Positions 33,127 to 41,393 of a stretch of DNA of 64,000 nucleotides are shown piece after piece. Numbering within the stretch: the stretch's first letter is position 1; each line of letters opens with the position of its first letter. The DNA lies in NCBI RefSeq assembly GCF_036967205.1, contig NZ_CP146022.1, positions 4,588,001-4,652,000 of the forward strand, in the 5' to 3' direction. The position numbers and the translations under genes were made by a program. Origin of the DNA: Streptomyces sp. Q6 (GTDB lineage Bacteria > Actinomycetota > Actinomycetes > Streptomycetales > Streptomycetaceae). The notes beneath the pieces are model-generated. The model was not told where the DNA came from and ran no database searches. It saw only the letters and a program-made list of their open reading frames with translations.

Positions 33127-34332
33127 ATGGCCGTATGGGACGACCTGGTCGGTCAGGAGCGCGTGGTCGCGACGCTGGACGCGGCGGCGCGGGACGCGGA
33201 CGCCCTGGTGACGGCGGCCGCCGCCGACACGCCGCCGCCCCCGGCATCAGCGATGACGCACGCCTGGCTGTTCACCGGACCGCCGGGCGCGGGCCGGGTC
33301 GCGGCGGCCCGCGCCTTCGCCGCCGCACTGCAATGCGTGTCCCCGGACAGAGCCCTCGGCGGAGCCCCCGGCTGCGGATTCTGCGACGGCTGCCACACGG
33401 CGCTGCTCGGCACGCACGCGGACGTCTCGGCGATCGCCGCCGACGGCGCGCAGATCCTCGTGGCCGACATGCGTGACACCGTCCGCAAGTCGTACACGGC
33501 ACCGGCGGTCGGCCGCTGGCAGGTGATCCTGGTCGAGGACGCGGAGCGGCTGAACGAGAAATCGGCGAACGCGGTCCTCAAGGCCGTCGAGGAACCCGCC
33601 CCCCGCACCGTCTGGCTGCTCTGCGCGCCCTCCGTGGAGGACGTGCTGCCGACCATCCGCTCCCGCTGCCGTCTGCTCACCCTGTCCACCCCTGCCGTCG
33701 ACGCCGTCGCCGACATGCTCGTACGGCGTGACGGCATCGAGCCGCAGGTCGCCGCGCAGGTCGCCCGCGCCACGCAGGGCCACATCGACCGGGCCCGCCG
33801 GCTGGCCACGGACCCGCGCGCCCGGGAGCGCAGAGCGGCCGTCCTGAAGGTGCCGCTGCGCGTCGAGGACATCGGCGGCTGCCTCAAAGCGGCCCAGGAA
33901 CTGGTGGACGCGGCGGCCGAGGACTCCAAGCAGATCGCCGAGGAGCACGACACCAAGGAGACCGACGAGCTGAAGGCGGCGCTCGGCGCGACCGCCGGAG
34001 GGCGGATGCCGCGCGGCACGGCGGGCGTGATGAAGGACCTGGAGGACAAACAGAAGCGCCGCCGCACACGCTCGCAGCGCGACAGCCTCGACCTGGCCCT
34101 CACCGACCTCACGGGCGTGTACCGGGACGTCCTCGCGCTCCAGCTCGGATCGCGGGTGGCGCTGGCGAACACGGATATACAGGACACGTTGGAGCGACTC
34201 GCCCGCGCCTCGTCGCCGGAGTCGACGCTGCGCCGGATCGAGGCGATCGGAGCGTGCCGGGTGGCCCTGGACCGCAATGTCACGCCGCTGCTCGCGGTCG
34301 AGGCGATGACAGTGGCACTGCGGGCGGGGTAG
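33127..34332 (+). CDS. holB: DNA polymerase III delta' subunit
   Basis: 401 residues. It has the AAA+ clamp-loader layout: VWDDLVGQERVV at the N-terminus, a modified P-loop FTGPPGAGRVAAA (Arg replaces the usual Lys-Thr/Ser, so ATP hydrolysis is unlikely, as in delta'), a CxFCDGC zinc cluster (GCGFCDGCHTALLG), VEDAERLNEKSANAVLKAVEEP, and the SRC motif in IRSRCRLL. It loads the beta clamp within the replication holoenzyme. The ATG follows GGAAGGGCGG. Confidence 0.93.
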   Translation: MAVWDDLVGQERVVATLDAAARDADALVTAAAADTPPPPASAMTHAWLFTGPPGAGRVAAARAFAAALQCVSPDRALGGAPGCGFCDGCHTALLGTHADVSAIAADGAQILVADMRDTVRKSYTAPAVGRWQVILVEDAERLNEKSANAVLKAVEEPAPRTVWLLCAPSVEDVLPTIRSRCRLLTLSTPAVDAVADMLVRRDGIEPQVAAQVARATQGHIDRARRLATDPRARERRAAVLKVPLRVEDIGGCLKAAQELVDAAAEDSKQIAEEHDTKETDELKAALGATAGGRMPRGTAGVMKDLEDKQKRRRTRSQRDSLDLALTDLTGVYRDVLALQLGSRVALANTDIQDTLERLARASSPESTLRRIEAIGACRVALDRNVTPLLAVEAMTVALRAG

Positions 34333-34399
34333 GGGGCGGGCCTCCACGCGGGACGCGACTCAATGTGACGGCCCATTCGCGGAGCGTTACGCTCGCCCG

Positions 34400-35980
34400 A
34401 TGTACTTCTGGCGCCACTCCCTCCCTCTCCGCCACCCTCGCCCCGCCCTGCTCGCCGCTGCCGCCGGGCTGCTGCTGACCGGCATGTCCGGCTGCGCTCC
34501 GGCGAGTTCGAACACCGCCGACGCCTCGCTCGCCGCGCTGCCCCACGCGACACCGGCCGAGCTGACCTCGTACTACGGGCAGACCCCGAAGTGGCGCGAG
34601 TGCGGCGTGCCCGGCTTCGAGTGCGCCACCCTCAAGGCGCCGCTCGACTACGACCGCCCGTCGGGCGGCGACATCGACCTCGCCATCTCCCGCAAGAAGG
34701 CCACGGGCCCCGGCAAGCGCCTCGGCTCGCTCCTCGTCAACCCGGGCGGCCCCGGCGGTTCCGCGATCGGCTACCTCCAGTCGTACGCGGGCATCGGCTA
34801 CCCCGAGCAGGTCCGCGCCCGCTACGACATGGTCGCCGTCGACCCGCGCGGCGTGGCCCGCAGCGCGCCCGTCACCTGCCTCGACGGCAAGCAGATGGAC
34901 GCGTACACGCAGACCGACGTCACCCCCGACGACACCCGCGAGCAGAAGGCCCTCGGCGCGGCCTTCGAGAAGTTCGCGACCGGCTGCGAGACGAGCGACG
35001 CCACGTCCAAGCGGGTCCTACCGCACGTCTCCACCATCGAGGCGGCCCGCGACATGGACCTCGTCCGCGCGGCGATCGGCGACGAGAAGCTGAACTACGT
35101 GGGCGCCTCGTACGGCACGTTCCTCGGCGCGACGTACGCCGGCCTCTACCCGGATCGGGTCGGACGCCTCGTGCTCGACGGTGCCATGGACCCGTCCCTC
35201 GACGCGCGCGAGCTGAACCGGCAGCAGACGGCCGGGTTCGAGACGGCGTTCCAGTCGTTCGCGAAGGACTGTGTGGGCCGCTCCGACTGCCCGCTCGGCA
35301 CCGGCACCCCGGACCAGGCGGGGGAACGCCTCAAGGCGCTCTTCACCGCGCTCGACAAGACGCCGCTGGCCGCCGGGGACCCCGACGGCCGCAAGCTCGG
35401 CGAGGCGCTCGCCACCACGGGCGTGATCGCCGCGATGTACGACGAAGGGGCCTGGCCGCAACTGCGCGAGGCGCTCACCGCCGCGATCAAGGAAAAGGAC
35501 GGCGCGGGGCTCCTCGCCCTCTCCGACAGCTACTACGAGCGCGACCCCGACGGCACGTACACCAACCTGATGTTCGCGAACGCCGCCGTGAACTGCCTCG
35601 ACCAGCCGCCGTCCTTCACCACCCCGCAGGAGGTCGAAGCCGCGCTGCCCTCCTTCGAGAAGGCGTCCCCCGTCTTCGGCGCCGGCCTCGCCTGGTCCGC
35701 CCTGAACTGCGCGCACTGGCCGGTGAAGCCGACCGGCGAGGCCCACCGCATCACCGCCGACGGCGCCGCCCCCATCGTCGTGGTCGGCACCACCCGCGAC
35801 CCGGCGACCCCCTACCCGTGGGCCGAGTCCCTCGCCGACCAGCTCTCCTCCGGCCACCTGCTCACGTACGAGGGCGACGGCCACACGGCGTACGGCCGCG
35901 GCAGTGACTGCATCGACTCGGCGATCGACACCTACCTCCTCGACGGCACCCCGCCGAAGGACGGAAAGCGCTGCTCGTGA
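34400..35980 (+). CDS. Secreted alpha/beta-hydrolase, tripeptidyl aminopeptidase type (Slp/Tap family)
   Basis: 526 residues. A lipoprotein-type signal ends GMSGC at about residue 32. The oxyanion-region motif NPGGPGGSAIGYL and the nucleophile elbow GASYGTFLG are those of Streptomyces mycelium-associated tripeptidyl aminopeptidases (Tap, SlpD, SlpE). The catalytic Asp is likely in TTRDPATPY and the His in EGDGHTAYG near the C-terminus. It should cleave N-terminal tripeptides outside the cell. TACGCT at 34388-34393 lies 7 bases before the ATG, suggesting a leaderless mRNA. Confidence 0.9.
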   Translation: MYFWRHSLPLRHPRPALLAAAAGLLLTGMSGCAPASSNTADASLAALPHATPAELTSYYGQTPKWRECGVPGFECATLKAPLDYDRPSGGDIDLAISRKKATGPGKRLGSLLVNPGGPGGSAIGYLQSYAGIGYPEQVRARYDMVAVDPRGVARSAPVTCLDGKQMDAYTQTDVTPDDTREQKALGAAFEKFATGCETSDATSKRVLPHVSTIEAARDMDLVRAAIGDEKLNYVGASYGTFLGATYAGLYPDRVGRLVLDGAMDPSLDARELNRQQTAGFETAFQSFAKDCVGRSDCPLGTGTPDQAGERLKALFTALDKTPLAAGDPDGRKLGEALATTGVIAAMYDEGAWPQLREALTAAIKEKDGAGLLALSDSYYERDPDGTYTNLMFANAAVNCLDQPPSFTTPQEVEAALPSFEKASPVFGAGLAWSALNCAHWPVKPTGEAHRITADGAAPIVVVGTTRDPATPYPWAESLADQLSSGHLLTYEGDGHTAYGRGSDCIDSAIDTYLLDGTPPKDGKRCS

Positions 35981-36084
35981 CGGGTGACCGCCGTTCGCCG
36001 CTGGTCATAAAGGCTGTGCGGACCACCCCTGATGAGCGTGTAGGATTGGCGACGTTGCTGACGCACTCCGGTGCGCGCGGCGGC

Positions 36085-36158
36085 GCCGCCTTAGCTCAGA
36101 TGGCCAGAGCAACGCACTCGTAATGCGTAGGTCTCGGGTTCGAATCCCGAAGGCGGCT
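36085..36158 (+). tRNA. tRNA-Thr (anticodon CGT)
   Basis: 74 bases. Acceptor stem GCCGCCT pairs with AGGCGGC, followed by discriminator T. The anticodon stem ACGCA/TGCGT encloses loop CTCGTAA with anticodon CGT at 36119-36121. The T arm has GGGTTCGAATCCC. It decodes ACG threonine codons. CCA is not encoded. TAGGAT at 36041-36046 is a plausible -10. A U-tailed terminator starts 7 bases downstream, and lower-GC accessory DNA follows, making the 3' end a candidate integration site. Confidence 0.97.
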
Positions 36159-36164
36159 CGGATT

Positions 36165-36201
36165 AACCCCAGGACTCACTCGCCGTGACCTGGGGTTTTT
36201 T
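36165..36201 (+). terminator. Intrinsic terminator of tRNA-Thr
   Basis: A 9-bp stem AACCCCAGG / CCTGGGGTT (36165-36173 with 36189-36197), a 15-base loop, and a run of six Ts at 36196-36201. Confidence 0.92.
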
Positions 36202-36521
36202 CATGCCTGCGGCGTGCCGGGCCGCACGACGGGGATGCCGTGAGAATGCTTGCGCGAGCGGAGCGACTCGGCGGCCCGCTCCCTCGGGCATCCTTCGCTT
36301 GGCCTTCTTTTCGACCGCATCGGTGCATTGGTTGTTGTCTGGTGACGTGATCCCGAGCCTTCACCGTTATCCGCGCTCCGCGCAGCTGCACGGCCACCCT
36401 GTGGCGGTGCAGCTGCGGTCTGAACGCCGGGCCCGGCTCGATGAGTGTTGGCTCGGTGCGCATTGGCTCGGTGAGCGCCCGCGCGCGGAACCGCATCGAT
36501 GGTGGGAGCGCCCACGACGAT
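36202..36521 (-). other. Gap after tRNA-Thr, possible decayed coding remnant
   Basis: 320 bases with no intact gene. On the minus strand, 36201-36515 stays open for 104 codons and its C-terminal half is Arg/Ser-rich (RSKRRPSEGCPRERAAES). There is no ribosome site and no recognisable domain, and third-position GC is weak. It could be the tail of a lost mobile-element gene, but nothing proves this. Confidence 0.3.
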
Positions 36522-36752
36522 CTACCCCACGCCGGTGCGCTTCCTTCGGGTACGGGTGAGCCAGGCCCAGCGGGTGAGAGCGCCGACGGCGATGGAGATG
36601 AGGATGGCACCCCAGTCGATGACGTGGGGGAGGCCGGGGAAGAAGGCGAAGAACGCGAGCGAGGCGGCGGCGCCCACAGCAAAGGCGATGATGCCGATGC
36701 GGCGGTGCTTCGCTTCTTGGGCGGGATCCTGGGACGTGGTCTCGGGGGTCAT
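36522..36752 (-). CDS. Small two-helix membrane protein
   Basis: 76 residues. A polar N-terminus (TPETTSQDPAQEAKHRR) is followed by helix IIAFAVGAAASLAFFAFFPGL and helix VIDWGAILISIAVGALTRWAW, then a basic tail. It starts 8 bases after the stop of the secreted-protein gene and is probably co-transcribed with it. No family is recognised. Confidence 0.6.
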   Translation of the reverse strand: MTPETTSQDPAQEAKHRRIGIIAFAVGAAASLAFFAFFPGLPHVIDWGAILISIAVGALTRWAWLTRTRRKRTGVG

Positions 36753-36759
36753 GTGCGGC

Positions 36760-37224
36760 TCACTTGGTGATGTGGTGGCACTGGCTGACTCGCCGCACGC
36801 CGTTGACGACGAGGTGAGCGCACGCCTTGCCGTAGTGGGGGAGTTTCTGCGGAGCGTTGTTCCGCATCGGGTCGATCTTGCACTCGGTGTGGGTTCTGCC
36901 CCTGGAGGCGCGATACGTCCTGTTGCTGGTGTCCGAGTACGTGAAGTCGATACGCCAGTTGCAGAAGCCGCTGTTCAGGGCCCCGACGAAGCCGCAGTCG
37001 ACGCCGGCGTTCTGGTACGTGATGCTCTTTCCGCCGCCGCGGATGATGTGGGTGAACACGCAGCCGGTCGGGATCTTCATGGTGACACCTCCGACTTGAT
37101 AGTCGAAGGTGGCGACGGGAGTGGACCCGATGGCGCTGGCATGTGCTGCTGATGGAGGTAAGACGGCGAGTGCCGCGGTCGCAGCAAGAGTTGCGATCGT
37201 TCGGACTGTGGAACGCATGGCCAT
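36760..37224 (-). CDS. Small cysteine-rich secreted protein
   Basis: 154 residues. A Sec signal peptide (MAMRSTVRTIATLAATAALAVL, cleavage after AHASA) precedes a mature domain of about 125 residues with six cysteines (in TGCVF, VDCGF, GFCNW, ECKID, ACAHL, QCHHI), enough for three disulphides. AAGGGAACC lies before the ATG. The upstream in-frame ATG at 37314 would hide the signal. No family is recognised. Position in the lower-GC patch after tRNA-Thr suggests acquired DNA. Confidence 0.65.
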   Translation of the reverse strand: MAMRSTVRTIATLAATAALAVLPPSAAHASAIGSTPVATFDYQVGGVTMKIPTGCVFTHIIRGGGKSITYQNAGVDCGFVGALNSGFCNWRIDFTYSDTSNRTYRASRGRTHTECKIDPMRNNAPQKLPHYGKACAHLVVNGVRRVSQCHHITK

Positions 37225-37478
37225 GAGCGGTTCCCTTTTCGGCGGAGTGTGTGTGCCGAGATCGGGAACTCCAGGCGCTGGTCCGAGGTTCTCCGTCGAA
37301 GAGCGGACCACCACGATGAGTGATCAGCAGATTGTTGGGCTGACCGGCCGTGGTCGTCTTTTCCTGTGCCGAGTCCGTGCGTGAGTGCGCTCACCGTCAC
37401 ACGCTGGAGGGGGCGTCGGTCCCGAGCGCGGTCCGGCGGTCCGCCGGCCACTGGCCCTGATGTGAGGCTCAACCGCAG

Positions 37479-37628
37479 ATGTTCACTCCCGACCAGACCA
37501 CGGTCGCCTGGCTCCACCACTTCTCTCGCGGCCTGGCTGAACCCTTCCCACCGCACCCTGTGCACGAGAGCCCCGCACTCCGGTTGTTCCCCTGGCAGAT
37601 GAGGCTCAGTTTGTGGGTCGCCGCGTGA
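37479..37628 (+). CDS. Candidate 49-residue ORF coupled to the next gene
   Basis: The frame starts MFTPDQTTVAWLHHFSRG and ends RLSLWVAA, with its TGA overlapping the GTG of the next frame (GTGA at 37625-37628). That overlap is the usual sign of translational coupling. A weak GAGG lies about 12 bases before the ATG. It is rich in His, Pro, Phe and Trp. No homologue is recognised. The preceding 37229-37478 has no other feature. Confidence 0.4.
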   Translation: MFTPDQTTVAWLHHFSRGLAEPFPPHPVHESPALRLFPWQMRLSLWVAA

Positions 37629-37873
37629 ACCGCTGGGTCGTAGGCGATCGGGTGACTCCGGCAGGAGCGAGCGAGCATCCTGAGGATCTGATCGGCGAAG
37701 TGGTCGCGATTGACGGCCTCGATCAGGTGCATGTCCGCTTCCCGAAGGCAGGCGTGGAGATCTACGCCGCTGACGAACTGGCACCGGGCCTGCCCGACCA
37801 CCCCACGGGGTCGACCATCCGGCCGTGTGAGGCTGATGCAGGGCGGAGACCTGATCCTCGACGGAATGGGTGA
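37625..37873 (+). CDS. Small uncharacterised protein, possible beta-barrel domain
   Basis: 82 residues from the overlapping GTG. The core reads WVVGDRVTPAG, then LIGEVVAIDG and QVHVRFPKAGVEIYAADELAPG, a pattern of alternating strands like small SH3/KOW-type or DUF1918-like domains. The C-terminal 20 residues are Arg/Pro-rich. It is coupled to the ORF at 37479. Function is unknown; the strand pattern is my inference. Confidence 0.5.
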   Translation: MNRWVVGDRVTPAGASEHPEDLIGEVVAIDGLDQVHVRFPKAGVEIYAADELAPGLPDHPTGSTIRPCEADAGRRPDPRRNG

Positions 37874-37909
37874 TCGCAGCGCGCGACAGTCGGTGGGGCG
37901 GACTTCCCC

Positions 37910-38839
37910 TCACGCGGCCTGCGCGCCAGGGCGCTTGAAGACCTGTCGCCCGTGCCAGACGACGAACCGCACATCAAGGGCGGGCTGGCCGGGTCGCGGC
38001 TTTGCCAGCGGCTGGTCGTGGAGGGCGTCGATGGCCTGGCCGGCGGCGCTCCGTGCCACGTACAGAGGGGACACCTGGATGCGGAGGTCGGGCAGGAGGC
38101 CGAGTACTCCCAGGTCGAGGAGGGTGTGGTGCAGGGAGCACAGGGCCAGTCCGTTGCGCACTTCGTCGGGGCCCGCGTGGGTGTGCCATTGGACGTGCGC
38201 GGCTTCGAGTCCTGCGGGGTTCCGCCCCAGCGCCCCGTCGTAACCGCAGACGGCGCAGGCGTACGCGTACGCGCGCAGCACCTCCTCCGCGAACCCGGCG
38301 CGCCGCGCGCGACGTTTCCCCTGGGCCGGGAGGCAGAAGGCGTCGTCGTCGAGTTCGGCGAGGTCCAGGCCGACGGCATTGCAGATGATCGGTTCCAGCG
38401 CCGGTGTGAAGTGCTGTTCCAGCAGCAGGCGGGCCGTGGCGGCCAGGGCTCCGGGTGCCGACAGCAACTGCTCCACTTCGCCGCGCAACCGGCCATGGGC
38501 TGCTCTGGTCCGCAGCCAGTTGCCGCGTTCCGGGGCATCCGGCCCGATCGCGCTTCCGTCTCGATCCCGGAGGTCCCAGAGGCTCCGCTCCAAGTGGACG
38601 AACGGCATCGCCGCGCGCTCCCGCGCACGTGACCGGCTCGTGACGGCGGGGCCGAAGTCGTTGATCAGCCGGCTTACCGGCTCCTCGGCCTCCGCGTACG
38701 TGACCGCCGTGCTGCCGGTCGCGACGAACCGGCCCAGGAGCCAGAGCACCAGCAGCGGCTTGTGCGGGGCGCGGCGGCCGCCTATGCGCGCCCGCCGCAT
38801 TCCGGACAGGGCACCCAAGAGTTCGTCGTGCGATTTCAT
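37910..38839 (-). CDS. Predicted phosphorothioate-DNA-dependent HNH restriction endonuclease (SBD-HNH, McrA type)
   Basis: 309 residues. About 1-165 matches the layout of a sulphur-binding domain (RRAPHKPLLVLWLLGRF near 22-38 and a helical core). About 185-245 is an HNH nuclease with zinc and catalytic residues in ACAVCGYDG (C195, C198), LEAAHV (H215) and GLALCSLHHTLLD (C234, H237, H238). Two-domain proteins of this size, such as SprMcrA, cut DNA carrying phosphorothioate marks made by dnd systems. No dnd genes are in the window, so it would act against incoming modified DNA. ATG 38839 and 38851 are both possible starts. Confidence 0.75.
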   Translation of the reverse strand: MKSHDELLGALSGMRRARIGGRRAPHKPLLVLWLLGRFVATGSTAVTYAEAEEPVSRLINDFGPAVTSRSRARERAAMPFVHLERSLWDLRDRDGSAIGPDAPERGNWLRTRAAHGRLRGEVEQLLSAPGALAATARLLLEQHFTPALEPIICNAVGLDLAELDDDAFCLPAQGKRRARRAGFAEEVLRAYAYACAVCGYDGALGRNPAGLEAAHVQWHTHAGPDEVRNGLALCSLHHTLLDLGVLGLLPDLRIQVSPLYVARSAAGQAIDALHDQPLAKPRPGQPALDVRFVVWHGRQVFKRPGAQAA

Positions 38840-39094
38840 GGGGCTCACCATGCCATTGGGGAGCTTCGCGGGACTCGGGGTGGGCGAGACCGCGTGGGAC
38901 TTCAGCGTCGGGGTGTTGCGTGGTCAAGGTGTGTTGCTTGCGGGGGAGTTCGCCGGGGGCGCGTGACTTCTTCATGGGCTGACCCCGTCCTCGATCCGGC
39001 TCGTGTCGTCCCTTCGGGCCGCGGGGCGTGAAACATTTCCCGGGGGTCGCCGCATCTATCAGGTGTAGGTGAAACGAGGGGGAGGGTGCCGCGG

Positions 39095-39607
39095 ATGAGG
39101 CGGTCGCTTGAGGGGGCGTTTCGTGAGTTCGCCGAGGCCAGGGCCGGGCAGTTGTTCCGGTCCGCGTGTCTGCTGACCAGTGGTGACACGCACCTGGCCG
39201 AGGACCTGGTCCAGGAGACCTTGGGCCGGATGTACGTCGTGTGGGGGCGGCGGACGACGCGGCTCAGCAACCCCGCGGCGTACGCGCAGACCGTGCTCAT
39301 ACGTTCCTTCCTCGCGCATCAGCGCCGCCGGTCCGCGGGCGAGCGGCCCTCCGACGAGCTTCCGGAGGCGACGGCCGCGGGCCCCGGTGACGCGACCCTG
39401 CGGTTGACCCTGCTCGACGCGCTGCGCCAACTGCCGCCCAAAGACAGAGCGGTGGTGGTGCTGCGCTACTGGGAGGACCGGTCGATCGAGGAGACCGCGG
39501 ACGTGCTGCACCTCAGCTCGGCCGCGGTGCGCACGCGCAGCACCCGCGCGCTCGCCCGGCTGCGTGAGCAACTGGGCGGTTCGATCAGCGAGTTCGCCGC
39601 ACATTGA
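39095..39607 (+). CDS. SigE-family ECF sigma factor
   Basis: 170 residues of the SigE/SigM type with region 2 (FREFAEARAGQLFRSACLLTSGD, then AEDLVQETLGRMYVVWGRR) and region 4 (LPPKDRAVVVLRYWEDRSIEETADVLHLSSAAVRTRSTRALARLRE). The ATG at 39095 has a GGGGGAGGG ribosome site; the GTG at 39086 lies too close to it. A membrane protein of anti-sigma layout follows at 40009 after a repeat array. The inducing signal is unknown. Confidence 0.9.
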   Translation: MRRSLEGAFREFAEARAGQLFRSACLLTSGDTHLAEDLVQETLGRMYVVWGRRTTRLSNPAAYAQTVLIRSFLAHQRRRSAGERPSDELPEATAAGPGDATLRLTLLDALRQLPPKDRAVVVLRYWEDRSIEETADVLHLSSAAVRTRSTRALARLREQLGGSISEFAAH

Positions 39608-39750
39608 GGGGGGCGGTGACTGTCGCGTGGACAGAGACGGGGCAGGGGTGGAGGCCCAGCCAGCGGAACGGGTGGCGACCTGGCGTTGGCGGGGCCAGCC
39701 TCCAAGCCGCTGACGAGGGTGTCGCTGATCGGGCGGTGGCCTGGTCGAAC

Positions 39751-39827
39751 CGTCGCCCGTCGCCCGTCGCCCGTCGCCCGTCGCCCGTCGTCCGTCGTCC
39801 GTCGTCGGTCGTCGGTTGTCGGTTGGG
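39751..39827 (+). repeat. Eleven 7-bp tandem repeats
   Basis: CGTCGCC x5, CGTCGTC x3, then GGTCGTC, GGTTGTC, GGTTGGG, contiguous and decaying in one direction. They lie in the gap 39608-40008, which otherwise shows only phrases such as GGGTCTC TTGAGG near 39845-39930 and no gene. The array separates the sigma factor from its likely partner. Confidence 0.92.
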
Positions 39828-40008
39828 TGGGACGGGTTCGTTGACGGGTCTCTCGGGGCCCACAGATGAGGGCGCCATCGGGTGACCTGCTGACGGGTCT
39901 CTTGAAGGCGCATGGATGGGCCTCTTGAGGCTCACTGACGGTTCGGGTTCCGGCCCGTTGACCGTACTTATTGGCCGTACATACAGCTGGAGAAGAAGGG
40001 TGGTCGGG

Positions 40009-41304
40009 ATGTCCGCTGCGGACGGTGACAGCCGGGACGCGTTCGAGGACGGGCTCGAAGAGGCGCTGCGGCGCACCGGAGAGGGGTTCACCGCCGAGGG
40101 GCGGTCGATGGTCGATGGGGGTGTCCTGCGCGGTCGGCGTCGGCTGCTGCGCAGGAGGGCGGGCGCGGTGACCGGCAGTGTGGCCGCGCTGGCACTCGTC
40201 GGATTCGGTACGTCGTACGCCACCGGCGCCATCGGTGGTGACGGCGGCGCCGACCGGCAGAGCGGTGCCGCGGGGAAGCCGACCCCCGCTGCGAGCGAGA
40301 AGCCCGACGGAAAGGGGAAGGCCGCGCACGGGGACGGCCCTGCGGTCTCCAAGGCCGACGTCATCAAGATCCTCGAAGGGCTGCTGCCGGCCGGCAAGGT
40401 CAGCGGGCAGGACGGGCGGGGGACGTCCGATCCGCTGGGGCCTCTGGCGACGGTCGTGTTCGACGACGGGCCGGGCGCCGCCGCGATCTCGGCGAGCGTC
40501 GGGTCCGTGGATCCGGACGGGGTCACGGCCGATGAGCAACTGGCCTGTCCCGACAAGGCGATGACGAACTTCGACTCGTGCACGGCCGAGACGCTGGCCG
40601 ACGGATCGCGGCTGATGCTGTACCGCGGTTACGAGTACCCGGACCTGCACGTGAAGACCAAGCTGTGGCACGCCTACCTCATGACGCCGAAGGGCTACAC
40701 CGTCAGCGTCAGTGAGTGGAACGCGCCGACGGAGAAGGATTCCGCCATCTCGCGGCCCCAACCGCCCTTGAGCACGGCTCAGTTGAAGAGTGTGGTCACG
40801 TCGGCCAAGTGGCAGCCGGTGATGGACGCTCTCGGCGAGGCGCCCGCCGAGGCGGCCGCACCGCCGAGCATCAAGGGCACGGAGAAGTCGACACTGCTGA
40901 AGTCGCTCAAGTCACTGCTGCCGCACCGCGCGAAGGTGGTCGGCGAGGGCGGGCAGGAGTCCGAATACGTGTATGTCGTCGTCGACGACGGCAAGGGCAA
41001 GAGCCTCGTCCAGCTCAATGTGCAGCCCGGCATGAGCGATGAGGGCGGGGAGCTCTTCGACGCGGACACCGAGACCCTGCCCGACGGCACGAAGGTGCGC
41101 AAACGCAAGGGGAACGGCGACGACAAGGGGGGCGCCAACATGGTGCAGTGGACCGTCGACACCATGACCGAGGACGGGTTCCGGGTGGTCATATCGGCGT
41201 TCAACTCCGGCTCGCAGGTGAAGGACGCGACGCGGGCCGAACCTGCCCTGACGATGGCCGAGTTGAGGAAGATAGCGCTCTCGGAATCCTGGCGGGGGAA
41301 GTAG
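40009..41304 (+). CDS. Single-pass membrane protein, likely partner of the SigE-like factor
   Basis: 431 residues. About 1-55 is a charged cytoplasmic segment (FEDGLEEALRRTGEGF, then RRRLLRRRAG). One membrane helix follows (AVTGSVAALALVGFGTSYATGA, about 56-78). The outer part of about 350 residues has a Lys/Gly/Pro linker and two related domains (KADVIKILEGLLPAGKVSG and TLLKSLKSLLPHRAKVVGE each start a similar block), so it seems internally duplicated. Topology and position after an ECF sigma gene suit an anti-sigma factor, but no zinc motif is seen. ATG follows GAAGAAGGGTGG. Confidence 0.7.
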   Translation: MSAADGDSRDAFEDGLEEALRRTGEGFTAEGRSMVDGGVLRGRRRLLRRRAGAVTGSVAALALVGFGTSYATGAIGGDGGADRQSGAAGKPTPAASEKPDGKGKAAHGDGPAVSKADVIKILEGLLPAGKVSGQDGRGTSDPLGPLATVVFDDGPGAAAISASVGSVDPDGVTADEQLACPDKAMTNFDSCTAETLADGSRLMLYRGYEYPDLHVKTKLWHAYLMTPKGYTVSVSEWNAPTEKDSAISRPQPPLSTAQLKSVVTSAKWQPVMDALGEAPAEAAAPPSIKGTEKSTLLKSLKSLLPHRAKVVGEGGQESEYVYVVVDDGKGKSLVQLNVQPGMSDEGGELFDADTETLPDGTKVRKRKGNGDDKGGANMVQWTVDTMTEDGFRVVISAFNSGSQVKDATRAEPALTMAELRKIALSESWRGK

Positions 41305-41393
41305 GCCCGCATAGGGGAGGGTGAGAGGGAGCGGGAGGGGGAGCGGTCGTGTGAGGGGGAGCGCCGGGTGCCGGGCGTGGTGCTGGACCTCGT

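Noticed and set aside
36499-37152. 217-codon plus-strand frame over the small membrane and secreted genes
   Set aside because: Antisense of two better genes; no domain.
36085-38839. Integrated element bounded by tRNA-Thr
   Set aside because: No integrase and no duplicated tRNA 3' end could be found by eye; acquisition is possible but element boundaries cannot be called.
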